Positions 33,728-41,771 of a stretch of 64,000 nt of DNA are shown here, piece by piece (position 1 is the first letter of the stretch; the number at the start of each line of letters is the position of its first letter). Position numbers and translations under genes: made by a program. Source of the stretch: an uncultured Acidobacteriia bacterium (lineage in GTDB: Bacteria; Acidobacteriota; Terriglobia; Bryobacterales; Bryobacteraceae); contig CAIVVT010000061.1 in assembly GCA_903909435.1 (NCBI GenBank), forward strand, positions 150,188 through 214,187, read 5' to 3'. The notes below the pieces were generated by a model. It saw nothing but the letters and a program-made list of their open reading frames with translations. It searched no databases and was not told where the DNA came from.

Positions 33728-35305
33728 CTACCAGACGCGTGGATTGTCCTTGAAGTTGATGGCGAAGAACGGGTAAGTGTAGCCCGCGCCCTTCGTCGCC
33801 GAAGTCAGGAAATGACCGGGCAACAGGCGTGCGACGCCGACGCCGAGGTTGACGTGCCGGTTGAGTTCGTACCAGGTGTAGGCATCGAACTCCTCGCCTA
33901 CATGCGTCCCGGCCTTACCCGTCGCATCGCGGGCGATGACTCCGCCAGAGGAGTTGTACAGTGCATCCCGGGCGCTGGCCAGATAGAAGTTAAGGTATTG
34001 CCCGGTGACGCTCCAGCGCCGCGCCGGCTCAATTGTCAGGCCGCCGCGCAGCGACTTGATGTTCTGCCAGCCGATCAGGTCTGACATGCCGAAACGGTCG
34101 TGTGCATTGGGTGAAAGGGTATCGAATGTGCCGCGTTTGCCGTCGGTCGGATTCTTGTCGCCAGATGCGTAGTCGTAGGTGCCAAAGGCGCGAGGCCGCC
34201 AGGGCAGCCGGCTGAAGCGGTAGCCTGCACCGGTTTGGGTGGCCCAGGTGTGCAGGTTGTTGGACCCCGCGGACCCGTTCTGCTGAGCTACTTCGAAGGT
34301 GTAGTCCAGGTAGGTCGCGGCGGCGCCCTTGAAGCGGAATCCGTAAGTCTTGTCGTCGAGCCGGCCGGTTTTGAGCTTGGCCGTGGTTTCAACGGCCGTA
34401 CTCGGCGCCAGACGCCACAGAACGAACGGCTCCAGTCTGGAGTCCGGAATGATGTTGTCGACCCCGCCGTAGAGACCGTAGATGTTGTTGCCTTCCAGGT
34501 GGTGGCTAAGTCCGTCGCTCAGCGGGATGACCACGGAAGCAGCGAATATGCCGAGGTGAAAGCGCCCTTCATGCAGGTTGGTGACCACTGCGTCGTACGA
34601 GCGGGCCTGATTGCGCCACTCGGAGTTAGCGATCAGCGAGTTGTTGTAGTTGATCATCTGACGGCCCACCCGCACGCTGATACGCTGCGTCTCCGAGTCG
34701 CCGAATTCCGCGTACGCCAGCTTGAGGTCCCAACGATTCGTATTGGGCGGAACTTGAGGCGGCTTCTGTAGCAGGGCTCGCGAGTCCTGTACCTGGCCAA
34801 CGATCTTGAGCCAATGGGTCGGTCGTATGACGGCCAGAATGCGCAGCCGGTTGAGCATATAGGTGTCGTTATTGCCCGGCTTGAAGCCGCTGTTGCTGTA
34901 ACCCTCGAACCGGAAGCGCTCCTCCAGTCCGAACTGCAACCAGCGAGGCAGTTCTTCGTTCAAATGGCTGACAGGACGGAAGTCGGGAAAGATGTACGGA
35001 TCCTTGGACGCCGTCGTCCTGGCGGCTGGGCCGTTCAGGAAACTCAGGGGGTTCGACGCAGGGCCATTTACCCAAGCGCCGTTGAGACCTGTCGAGCCAC
35101 TTTGTGTCGAAGCGTTGTCTTGCGCGGCAGCCTGAAAACCGACTGCGGCGAGCAGCACGAGTAGAGCGACGGCGCGGGACGATTTCCAAAGCTGCCGGGG
35201 ACCAGCGACGCCTCGGGCTGTCAGCCTTTGCGAGGGAGCCGCATACTGGTCGCCCATTGCGTAATGCCTGATGTCTACAGACTCACGCCTATTTGAAGTC
35301 GGCAT
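33728..35305 (-). CDS. Outer-membrane beta-barrel porin, alginate-export-like
   Basis: About 525 residues. N-terminal leader with a hydrophobic segment (AVALLVLLAAVGFQAAAQ) at about 45-62, an unusually long n-region, then strands with aromatic girdles resembling the Alginate_exp outer-membrane family (WLQFGLEERFRFEGYSNSG, RISVRVGRQMINYNNSLIAN). The chain ends in a Trp rather than the usual Phe. The ATG at 35305 follows AAAGGAAGAG, a good Shine-Dalgarno; the frame continues 12 codons upstream. It is flanked on both sides by related palindromes. It follows the sulfate transporter operon on the same strand after about 160 bp; whether it passes sulfonates or polysaccharide is unknown. Confidence 0.78.
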   Translation of the reverse strand: MPTSNRRESVDIRHYAMGDQYAAPSQRLTARGVAGPRQLWKSSRAVALLVLLAAVGFQAAAQDNASTQSGSTGLNGAWVNGPASNPLSFLNGPAARTTASKDPYIFPDFRPVSHLNEELPRWLQFGLEERFRFEGYSNSGFKPGNNDTYMLNRLRILAVIRPTHWLKIVGQVQDSRALLQKPPQVPPNTNRWDLKLAYAEFGDSETQRISVRVGRQMINYNNSLIANSEWRNQARSYDAVVTNLHEGRFHLGIFAASVVIPLSDGLSHHLEGNNIYGLYGGVDNIIPDSRLEPFVLWRLAPSTAVETTAKLKTGRLDDKTYGFRFKGAAATYLDYTFEVAQQNGSAGSNNLHTWATQTGAGYRFSRLPWRPRAFGTYDYASGDKNPTDGKRGTFDTLSPNAHDRFGMSDLIGWQNIKSLRGGLTIEPARRWSVTGQYLNFYLASARDALYNSSGGVIARDATGKAGTHVGEEFDAYTWYELNRHVNLGVGVARLLPGHFLTSATKGAGYTYPFFAINFKDNPRVW

Positions 35306-35416
35306 ATGCTCTTCCTTTCTTTTCCCTCTGAAGTCCGTCAAAGATGTTCTGAATCAGTCAGTCAGGCGTTGTGGCAAAGCCACCCGGGCAGTACGGGCAT
35401 CCTTGCTTTCCCGGGC

Positions 35417-35452
35417 GGGGTCTGGAGACCCCACGCGGCTCTGGAGAGCCGC
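35417..35452. repeat. Two adjacent palindromes with TGGA loops
   Basis: GGGGTC-TGGA-GACCCC (35417-35432) is followed after 2 nt by GCGGCTC-TGGA-GAGCCGC (35435-35452). Both stems are perfect. No T-tract follows. The same CTGGAG core is found at 33661-33684, 57424-57429 and, as a 14-nt match ending before the second arm, at 44767-44780. Confidence 0.65.
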
Positions 35453-35462
35453 CCCACCGCGG

Positions 35463-36557
35463 TCATATCGTGTAGTCCCCTACGATTTCGTCCGCCACGA
35501 AGACACGGGCGTCCCTGACTTTGACAAATACTTCCTCGCCCGTGCGGAGGCTGAGGTCGCGGTAACGATCGTGTGTGAGTTCGACGGTGATGGCCTCGCC
35601 GCGATCGCTGGTCAATTCCACACGAACGACGGGGCCGGCGGACTGAATTCGCACCACGCGCGAAGGCACCGATGTGCCGTTCAACTGTTGGCGCTCGATC
35701 TCCAACTCATGCGGGCGTACGAATACGCGAGCGGACTTACCGTCCGAAACAGACGATTCATGGCGCTGCCCAACTGCAACCTCGCCGATGACGGTCCGGC
35801 CAGATTCCACGCGCCCATGGAACAGGTTTACGTTGCCCAGGAAGGTGACCACGAACTCGGAAGCGGGATGATGGAAGACGTCGTCCGGGGTGCCGATCTG
35901 TTCGATGCGCCCCTGGTTCATGATGACGATGCGGTCGGCCACTTCGAGAGCTTCTTCCTGGTCGTGCGTCACCAGCACGCTGGTGATGTGAATCTTGGCG
36001 TGCAAGTTCCTGAGCCAGCGGCGGAGGTCCTGGCGGACGCGTGCGTCCAGCGCTCCGAACGGCTCATCGAGCAGCAGGATGCTCGGCTCGATGGCGAGCG
36101 CACGCGCCAAAGCCACACGCTGGCGCTGCCCTCCCGACAACTGCGAAGGGTAGTGCGCGGCCCAGCGTCCCAATTGGATCAATTCGAGCAGTTCGTTGAC
36201 CCTGCTTCGAATGACGGAGTCGGCGGGGCGTAGCTTCCGGGGGCGCACACGCAGGCCGAAGGCTATGTTCTCGAACACCGTCATGTGCCGGAACAAAGCG
36301 TAGTGTTGGAAGACGAACCCGACTCGCCGCTCGCTGACGGGTTTGCGCGAGATGTCTTCGCCATCGACGAACACCGCGGTCTCCGGATTGTCATCGGGTG
36401 CATCCAGGCCCGCGATGATGCGCAACAGCGTGGTCTTGCCCGAGCCCGAAGGGCCCAGTAATGCGACAAGTTCGCCCTGCTCTACTCGCAGGCTGACGTC
36501 TTTGAGAGCGTCGTAATGCGCGAAGGACTTGCTGACGTGCCGGGCGTCAATGGCCAT
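35463..36557 (-). CDS. cysA: Sulfate/thiosulfate ABC importer ATP-binding protein
   Basis: About 364 residues. ATPase domain with Walker [11 protein letters not shown], signature [16 protein letters not shown] and Walker [17 protein letters not shown], followed by a C-terminal TOBE-like regulatory domain (about 240-360), as in CysA. It powers sulfate uptake with CysT and CysW. The ATG at 36557 is chosen because an AGAGG Shine-Dalgarno precedes it and the protein then starts [12 protein letters not shown]; the open frame runs 23 codons further into cysW. It lies 13 bp after cysW. Confidence 0.95.
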   Translation of the reverse strand: MAIDARHVSKSFAHYDALKDVSLRVEQGELVALLGPSGSGKTTLLRIIAGLDAPDDNPETAVFVDGEDISRKPVSERRVGFVFQHYALFRHMTVFENIAFGLRVRPRKLRPADSVIRSRVNELLELIQLGRWAAHYPSQLSGGQRQRVALARALAIEPSILLLDEPFGALDARVRQDLRRWLRNLHAKIHITSVLVTHDQEEALEVADRIVIMNQGRIEQIGTPDDVFHHPASEFVVTFLGNVNLFHGRVESGRTVIGEVAVGQRHESSVSDGKSARVFVRPHELEIERQQLNGTSVPSRVVRIQSAGPVVRVELTSDRGEAITVELTHDRYRDLSLRTGEEVFVKVRDARVFVADEIVGDYTI

Positions 36558-36570
36558 GCTTATGCCTCTT

Positions 36571-37431
36571 CTATGCCTCTTGCGCCGCTTCGGCGGGTCG
36601 CTGTTCGACCCGGATTCGCCACTCAAGCGCAGCCTTGGCGACTAGTGTGACTACGGCCAGCAGCGCGAGCAGGCTCGCAACCGCAAAGGCGGCGGCGAAA
36701 TTGTACTCGTTGTAAAGAATCTCCACGTGCAGCGGGAGCGTGTTGGTGCGGCCGCGAATGTGGCCCGAAACCACGGAGACCGCCCCGAATTCGCCCATGG
36801 CGCGAGCGTTGGCCAGGACAATGCCGTACACCAGCGCCCAACGGATGTTGGGCAGCGTCACGCGGCGGAAGGTCTGCCACGCGCCAGCGCCGAGCAGAAT
36901 AGCGGCTTCCTCCTCTTCTGTGCCCTGCTGCTGCATGAGTGGGATCAATTCGCGAGCGATGAAAGGGAATGTGACGAAAATGGTCGCCAGTATGATGCCC
37001 GGTGTGGCGAACACGATTTGAATCCCCTGCCGTGCGAGCGGTGCGCCGAACCAGCCGCGCGCTCCGAACAGGAGGATGAAAATGAGTCCGGCGATGACCG
37101 GCGAAACCGCGAAGGGCAGGTCGATTAAAGTCAGCAGTAGACTCTTGCCCGGGAAGCTGAATTTGGCGATCAGCCAGGATGCCGCAACCGCGAACACGAG
37201 ATTGGCGGCGAGGGTGGCCAGCGCCGTCAGCAGTGTCAAGCGCAAGGCGGACAACGCGAGCGGATCGGTGATGCTCTGAACATAGAACGACAGCCCTTTG
37301 CGCAGCGCCTCGGTGAAAACCGCAATCACGGGCAGCACGATCAGCAGGCCGACGAAGCCCACGGCAATCAGCGTCAGGGTCGCCCGCAGCCAGCGCGGCT
37401 CCGTGTGCCGGTATTCTCTGGAGGCGGCCAT
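36571..37431 (-). CDS. cysW: Sulfate ABC importer permease CysW
   Basis: A 286-residue inner-membrane protein with about six helices and the ABC permease coupling loop [20 protein letters not shown]. The order and similarity to the neighbouring permease identify it as CysW, which forms the channel with CysT. It starts 3 bp after cysT ends and is 13 bp before cysA. The cytoplasmic start [17 protein letters not shown] is typical. Confidence 0.95.
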   Translation of the reverse strand: MAASREYRHTEPRWLRATLTLIAVGFVGLLIVLPVIAVFTEALRKGLSFYVQSITDPLALSALRLTLLTALATLAANLVFAVAASWLIAKFSFPGKSLLLTLIDLPFAVSPVIAGLIFILLFGARGWFGAPLARQGIQIVFATPGIILATIFVTFPFIARELIPLMQQQGTEEEEAAILLGAGAWQTFRRVTLPNIRWALVYGIVLANARAMGEFGAVSVVSGHIRGRTNTLPLHVEILYNEYNFAAAFAVASLLALLAVVTLVAKAALEWRIRVEQRPAEAAQEA

Positions 37432-37434
37432 GGT

Positions 37435-38271
37435 TTATACCCTCTCCCGCTGCCGCCGGGTGGACCACCACTGGGCGAAGTTGACCGTGAACAGCAGAAA
37501 GAACGAGCTGACCAGCATCAGCAGTGCGATTGCGGAGGCGCCGGCATAGTCGTACTGCTCAAGCTTGGTAACGATCAGCAAAGAAGCGATTTCGGTCTTC
37601 ATGGGCATGTTGCCCGAGATGAAGATCACCGAGCCGTACTCGCCCAGGCAGCGCGCGAACGCCGTGACAAATCCAGCTACCAGCGCGGGCTGCAGCGTGG
37701 GCAGAACCACCTTGCGCAAGGTGGTCAGACGGGATGCGCCGAGCAACGCCGCGGCTTCTTCCGCGGCAGGGTCCAAGTCCTCGATACTCGGCTGCAGAGT
37801 GCGAACGATGAAAGGCAATCCGATAAACATGAGCGCGATCACGATGCCTAGCGGGGAGAAGACGGCCTTGATGCCCAACGGCTCCAACCAGCGGCCGACC
37901 CAACCGTTTTGCGCGTAAATCGCGGTCAGTGCAATGCCGGAGACCGCCGTGGGAAGCGCGAACGGAACGTCGATCAAGGCGTCGATGATTCGCCGTCCCG
38001 GAAAGTCGTAGCGCACCAGCGTCCACGCGACCACCACGCCGAAAACGGCGTCGATCACCGCGGCGATGAAAGCTGTTCCAAAGGTGAGCCGCCACGCGGC
38101 CAGCGTCCGCGGGTCGAAGACGGCCGCATTGAAGTCCGCCCACGGCAGGCTGGTTCCACGGGCGACGAGCGCGGCGAGCGGAATCAGCACGATCAGGCTG
38201 AGATACGAGACGGTGTACCCGAGCGTCAAGCCAAAGCCGGGAATGACGCTGTGCTGACGGAGTTTCTGCAT
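37435..38271 (-). CDS. cysT: Sulfate ABC importer permease CysT/CysU
   Basis: A 278-residue inner-membrane permease with the N-terminal signature VIPGFGLTLGYTVSYLSLIV of CysT/CysU and the coupling loop EEAAALLGASRLTTLRKVVL. It heterodimerises with CysW. It lies 3 bp after the binding-protein gene and 3 bp before cysW, in a four-gene operon. Confidence 0.95.
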   Translation of the reverse strand: MQKLRQHSVIPGFGLTLGYTVSYLSLIVLIPLAALVARGTSLPWADFNAAVFDPRTLAAWRLTFGTAFIAAVIDAVFGVVVAWTLVRYDFPGRRIIDALIDVPFALPTAVSGIALTAIYAQNGWVGRWLEPLGIKAVFSPLGIVIALMFIGLPFIVRTLQPSIEDLDPAAEEAAALLGASRLTTLRKVVLPTLQPALVAGFVTAFARCLGEYGSVIFISGNMPMKTEIASLLIVTKLEQYDYAGASAIALLMLVSSFFLLFTVNFAQWWSTRRQRERV

Positions 38272-38274
38272 CGT

Positions 38275-39312
38275 CTAGCTCTGCGGTTTGTACAGCTGGT
38301 CGAACAAGCCGTGGTCGGCGAAGTGCTTCGCTTGCACTTCTTTCCACGTCCCCGCCACATCCGCCAGCGTGAAGAGCTTGATATCCGGGAACTGCGCCTT
38401 GTGGTTGGCGAGCGCAGCCTGCGAGCGAGGGCGATAGTAGTTCTTAGCGGCGAGCTCCTGCGCCGGCTCGGTGTACAGGAACTTCAAATACGCTTCGGCG
38501 ACCGCGCGAGTCCCGTGCTGGTCCACGTTCTTATCTACTACGGCCACGGGCGGCTCTGCCAGAATGCTGCTTGAGGGGTTCACGATTTCGAACTTCTCTG
38601 CCCCGAATTCCCTGACCGACAGGTAAGCCTCGTTCTCCCAAGTCAGCAGGACGTCGCCGAGACCGCGCTCGACGAACGTGGTGGTTGAACCGCGCGCGCC
38701 CGAATCGAGCACCGGCACATTGCGGTACAGCGCCGCGATGAAGTCCCGCGTCTTCTGCTCATCGTGACCGGATTGGTTCCAGGCATAGCCCCAGGCCGCG
38801 AGGTAGTTCCAGCGCGCGCCGCCGGATGTCTTGGGATTCGGCGTAATCACGCTCACGCCTTTGCGGATCACATCCGGCCAGTCGTGAATCCCCTTCGGAT
38901 TGCCCTTGCGTACGAGGAACACGATGGTAGAGGTGTAAGGCGTGCTGTGGTCCGAGAGCTTCTTCTCCCAGCCAGGATCGATCAGGTGGGCCTGATTCAC
39001 AATCGCGTCGATGTCGTAGGCCAATCCCAGCGTCACGACGTCGGCCTGCAGCCCGTCAATCACCGCGCGCGCCTGCTTGGCGGATCCTCCGTGCGACTGC
39101 TCGATCTCGACAGTCTGCCCGGTTTTCTCTTTCCAGCCGCTGGCGAAGGCCTTGTTGATCTCCTGGTACAATTCGCGCGTCGGGTCGTACGAGACGTTCA
39201 GAAGATGAACCGTGGTCTGGGAGCCACTCGGCGACTTCGAGCAGCTTTGCAGGCCTGCCGCGCACGCCAAGCCGGCGACCCAAACTGCCATTTGTCGTTG
39301 ACTCAAGTTCAT
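38275..39312 (-). CDS. sbp: Sulfate/thiosulfate-binding lipoprotein
   Basis: About 345 residues of the Sbp/CysP family: [20 protein letters not shown] at the start of the mature domain, [20 protein letters not shown] for anion binding, and [20 protein letters not shown] in the hinge region. It captures sulfate in the periplasm for CysTWA. The signal ends GLQSCSK, a lipobox, so it is probably a lipoprotein rather than free. The ATG at 39312 is chosen: the open frame continues 69 codons upstream without coding character and the chosen start opens directly on the signal peptide. First gene of the operon. Confidence 0.93.
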   Translation of the reverse strand: MNLSQRQMAVWVAGLACAAGLQSCSKSPSGSQTTVHLLNVSYDPTRELYQEINKAFASGWKEKTGQTVEIEQSHGGSAKQARAVIDGLQADVVTLGLAYDIDAIVNQAHLIDPGWEKKLSDHSTPYTSTIVFLVRKGNPKGIHDWPDVIRKGVSVITPNPKTSGGARWNYLAAWGYAWNQSGHDEQKTRDFIAALYRNVPVLDSGARGSTTTFVERGLGDVLLTWENEAYLSVREFGAEKFEIVNPSSSILAEPPVAVVDKNVDQHGTRAVAEAYLKFLYTEPAQELAAKNYYRPRSQAALANHKAQFPDIKLFTLADVAGTWKEVQAKHFADHGLFDQLYKPQS

Positions 39313-39391
39313 CCTGGTTGCCCTTTCCCTTCGCACTCGACGGCCGAGCCCGTCCGCCCGGCCATTGCAATCAATCCTATAGAGAAAGTAT

Positions 39392-39419
39392 GGTATCAGC
39401 CGAGGCGATGAAGCGTCAA
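39392..39419 (-). promoter_or_regulatory. Candidate promoter of the sulfate transport operon
   Basis: On the minus strand, TTGACG (39419-39414) is followed after 16 nt by GATACC (39397-39392), preceded by T, and then CATACT a few bases on. The -10 is weak, but the -35 is good and the position, about 100 nt before the sbp start, is suitable. A CTATAGGAT segment follows and could bind a regulator; this is not tested. Confidence 0.35.
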
Positions 39420-39544
39420 GTACTAGTGCGCTGACAGAAATCCGGCACCGGGCACGGCGCTGCCGGGAATTGTGACAAGCTCGCGCAATTGCTGGCGAAG
39501 ACAGCGGGCTCACCCCCACCCACCAACGCTGGAGGTCACGGCAA

Positions 39545-40480
39545 ATGAGTGGTCACGCCTTGCGGATTGCGGGTTTCGTGTTGGTGGGCCTGGCCGTGCT
39601 CGCCTTTGGCATCCGCTTCGCTTTGGGCCGGGTGTTCAACACGGGCGGAGCCCCCGCGGATGCGGTTCAGAAGACGGCAGTTTCAAGAGACGGCACGGGG
39701 ATCGCATACGAACAGACCGGCGCCGGTCCCGTCGTAATACTGGTCTCCGCCGCCCTCGCGGACCGGGACGGCGCCCGCCCACTGGCCAGGCAACTGGCCC
39801 AGTCCTTCACTGTTGTCAACTACGATCGCCGGGGACGTGGGAAGAGTGGGAACGCCAAGCCCTACAGCGTGGAGCGCGAAGTTGAGGATGTGGCAGCTCT
39901 GGCCAATGGCACTCCCGGAGCAGTGTTCCTGTTTGGCAGTTCGTCGGGTTCGGTGCTCGCCCTGGATGCCGCCAGCCGCCTGGGTCCAAAGGTGAAGAAG
40001 GTATGCTTATACGAACCACCGTTCATCGTGGATGGGAGCCGCCCCCCGATCCCGGACGCGCTGGCCGAAGAGATCACCACCGTCCTGTCGGCGAATGACA
40101 GGGGCGAAGCGGTAGCGCCGTTCTTCGGCAAGGGCATGGGCATTCCTCCTCCGGGGATCGTCATCATGCGCCTGTTCATGCCCGCGTGGAGCGACATGAA
40201 GCAGCTCGCGCACACCATCCCGTACGACCTGACGCTTCTGGCGGGTACGCAATCGGGCAAACCGCTGCCGGTGGATCGGTGGAGTGCAGCGACCTCGCCA
40301 GCCCTAGTGGCCGTTGGGGCCAGGAGCGAGCAGTTCTTCCACTCCGGTGCGAACGCGCTTACCGGCCGATTGCCTGGCGCGGAGTACCGCTCACTCGACG
40401 GATTGGATCACTCCGCAGTCCTCGTGGCGCCCGCGCCGCCCGCCGCAGCGATGCGGCAGTTCTTCGGCAGTGGCCAGTAA
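39545..40480 (+). CDS. Alpha/beta hydrolase
   Basis: A 311-residue alpha/beta-hydrolase with an N-terminal membrane anchor or uncleaved signal ([20 protein letters not shown]). The oxyanion region [13 protein letters not shown], nucleophile elbow FGSSSGS (Ser between Gly residues) and C-terminal LDGLDHSAV with the catalytic His are present. The substrate is unknown; relatives include esterases and haloperoxidase-like enzymes. GGAGGTCACGGCAA before the ATG provides a good Shine-Dalgarno. Divergent from the sulfate transport operon. Confidence 0.85.
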   Translation: MSGHALRIAGFVLVGLAVLAFGIRFALGRVFNTGGAPADAVQKTAVSRDGTGIAYEQTGAGPVVILVSAALADRDGARPLARQLAQSFTVVNYDRRGRGKSGNAKPYSVEREVEDVAALANGTPGAVFLFGSSSGSVLALDAASRLGPKVKKVCLYEPPFIVDGSRPPIPDALAEEITTVLSANDRGEAVAPFFGKGMGIPPPGIVIMRLFMPAWSDMKQLAHTIPYDLTLLAGTQSGKPLPVDRWSAATSPALVAVGARSEQFFHSGANALTGRLPGAEYRSLDGLDHSAVLVAPAPPAAAMRQFFGSGQ

Positions 40481-40880
40481 CTCGAGCGGAGGACTCAACT
40501 ACTCGAGTGGGTATGCGCCGAGCAAGGATAAGGAATGAGCGGCCAGGCACAGGCCTATCGACTTGGCGCGACTTCTGGCGACGGGGGCGGATCCGGTGGC
40601 CAACAATTGACCGGCTGCCCCTAACGCCGAAACGGTCAGCTCCTACGGTTCTGCTTTGCAACCTATTGATTCCAGGAGGGCTAATTTTAAAAACCGTAAC
40701 ATCTGACCGTTTTGGTTTCTGGTCCAGCCCAGCGCAACCGCACCAGGCACCCCGATAACCGCCAAACGAACACGGCGATGCCGCCCCAACCCGAGGCGGC
40801 ACTGGCGCTCCGGGCACCATCGCATTTGCTGCAACGTGAGCCACGGACGCCGGCGCAGACCGCGCCCATTGAGGGATGCG
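40481..40880. other. 400-bp intergenic region without a gene
   Basis: No open frame here has family resemblance or a good start. The region contains an imperfect inverted repeat at 40627-40715 around an A/T-rich stretch that stands out from the surrounding high-GC DNA, and presumably the promoter of the MarC gene. Confidence 0.5.
40627..40715. repeat. Inverted repeat, 13-bp arms with one mismatch
   Basis: The arms CCGAAACGGTCAG (40627-40639) and CTGACCGTTTTGG (40703-40715) enclose 63 nt containing an A/T-rich block. They could be the ends of a tiny non-autonomous element or simply a binding-site pair; no target duplication is obvious. Confidence 0.4.
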
Positions 40881-41588
40881 ATGATTGGGCAGAAACTCAT
40901 GGCATTTCTGTCCACGCTCGAAGGTAGCCTGCAGACCATCATTCTGGTGGTGGCAACGCTGTTTCCGATCGTCAACCCCTTAAGCGGTGCGACGATTTTC
41001 CTCTCCACCACCGAAGGCTATGGCAGACCGGCGCAGGCCGTACTTGCAAGGAAGGTCGCGCTGTACGGGTTTGTGCTGCTGGTGGCCTCGCTGCTTGCCG
41101 GCAGCCACCTGCTCAGGTTCTTCGGGATATCTCTGGCGGCCGTTCAGGTCGGTGGAGGGTTGGTGGTGGCGGCGACCGGTTGGACGCTGCTCAACCGGCC
41201 TGATGAGTCCCGCGAACCAGGCGCGCGCGCCAAGGCCAGCACGCACGATCTGCTGAAGCACGCTTTCTACCCGCTGACGCTGCCGCTGAGCGTCGGGCCG
41301 GGCTCGATCTCGGTCACCATCACGCTGGGCGCGAACCTCCCGCAGCACTTGTCCGCAGGCTGGCTGGTGGGCTGGGATTCCATCGCTGCGGCGATTGTCG
41401 GCCTCGCCATCATCTCGCTGCTGGTGTGGCTGTGCTACTACAGCGCCCAGTGGATGTCGCGCGTGTTGGGCGAGACCGGCACCAGCGTCGTGGTGCGGCT
41501 CAGTTCGTTCATACTGCTGTGCATCGGCGTGCAGATTTTGTGGAACGGCGCATCCACGCTGCTGCAATCGTTGGGGCACGCGCGATGA
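40881..41588 (+). CDS. MarC-family integral membrane protein
   Basis: About 235 residues with six transmembrane helices and the family's motif region (TLFPIVNPLSGATIFLSTTE near the N-terminus; HAFYPLTLPLSVGPGSISV in the centre). MarC/UPF0056 proteins are of unknown transport function; the former link to antibiotic resistance was not sustained. The ATG at 40881 is chosen because GAGGGA precedes it by 5 nt; 15 codons of open frame upstream are Arg-rich and out of character. Confidence 0.88.
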   Translation: MIGQKLMAFLSTLEGSLQTIILVVATLFPIVNPLSGATIFLSTTEGYGRPAQAVLARKVALYGFVLLVASLLAGSHLLRFFGISLAAVQVGGGLVVAATGWTLLNRPDESREPGARAKASTHDLLKHAFYPLTLPLSVGPGSISVTITLGANLPQHLSAGWLVGWDSIAAAIVGLAIISLLVWLCYYSAQWMSRVLGETGTSVVVRLSSFILLCIGVQILWNGASTLLQSLGHAR

Positions 41589-41630
41589 GCGTCAATTCGA
41601 AATGAACGCGGCGCGCCCCTTGAAGCCGAA

Positions 41631-41736
41631 CTGTGGCGCACGCTTCAGCGTGCAGCGTGGACACGCTTGTCCACGTGCGATTGGTTCCGGATGCCGACAG
41701 GAGTGTCGGCACTGCACGCTGAAGCGCGCGCCACAG
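41631..41736. repeat. Cloverleaf-like palindromic repeat element
   Basis: Two 25-nt arms (41631-41655 and 41712-41736) are inverted repeats with one mismatch. Between them lie two perfect 7-bp hairpins with 6-nt loops: CGTGGAC-ACGCTT-GTCCACG (41656-41675) and TGCCGAC-AGGAGT-GTCGGCA (41692-41711), separated by 16 nt. Each outer arm can also fold on itself (GCACGC-TTCA-GCGTGC). The whole could form a three-way junction. It lies between convergent marC and speA. It looks like a REP/MITE-type element and is probably repeated elsewhere in the genome (inference). Confidence 0.75.
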
Positions 41737-41771
41737 TGGGGCAAACCATCCCTGCCGGCGCGTGAATCCGG

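Noticed and set aside
33661..35452. Intrinsic terminators at the TGGA-loop palindromes
   Set aside because: The stems are strong but no run of T follows on either strand, so a simple terminator role is not supported.
39313..39519. N-terminal extension of the sulfate-binding protein
   Set aside because: The 69 added residues are Arg- and Ser-rich, lack similarity to the family and lie before a standard lipoprotein signal.
40620..40720. attC-like recombination site
   Set aside because: A CTAACG near the left arm resembles part of an attC core, but there is no matching GTTRRRY at the other side, no integrase and no cassette array.
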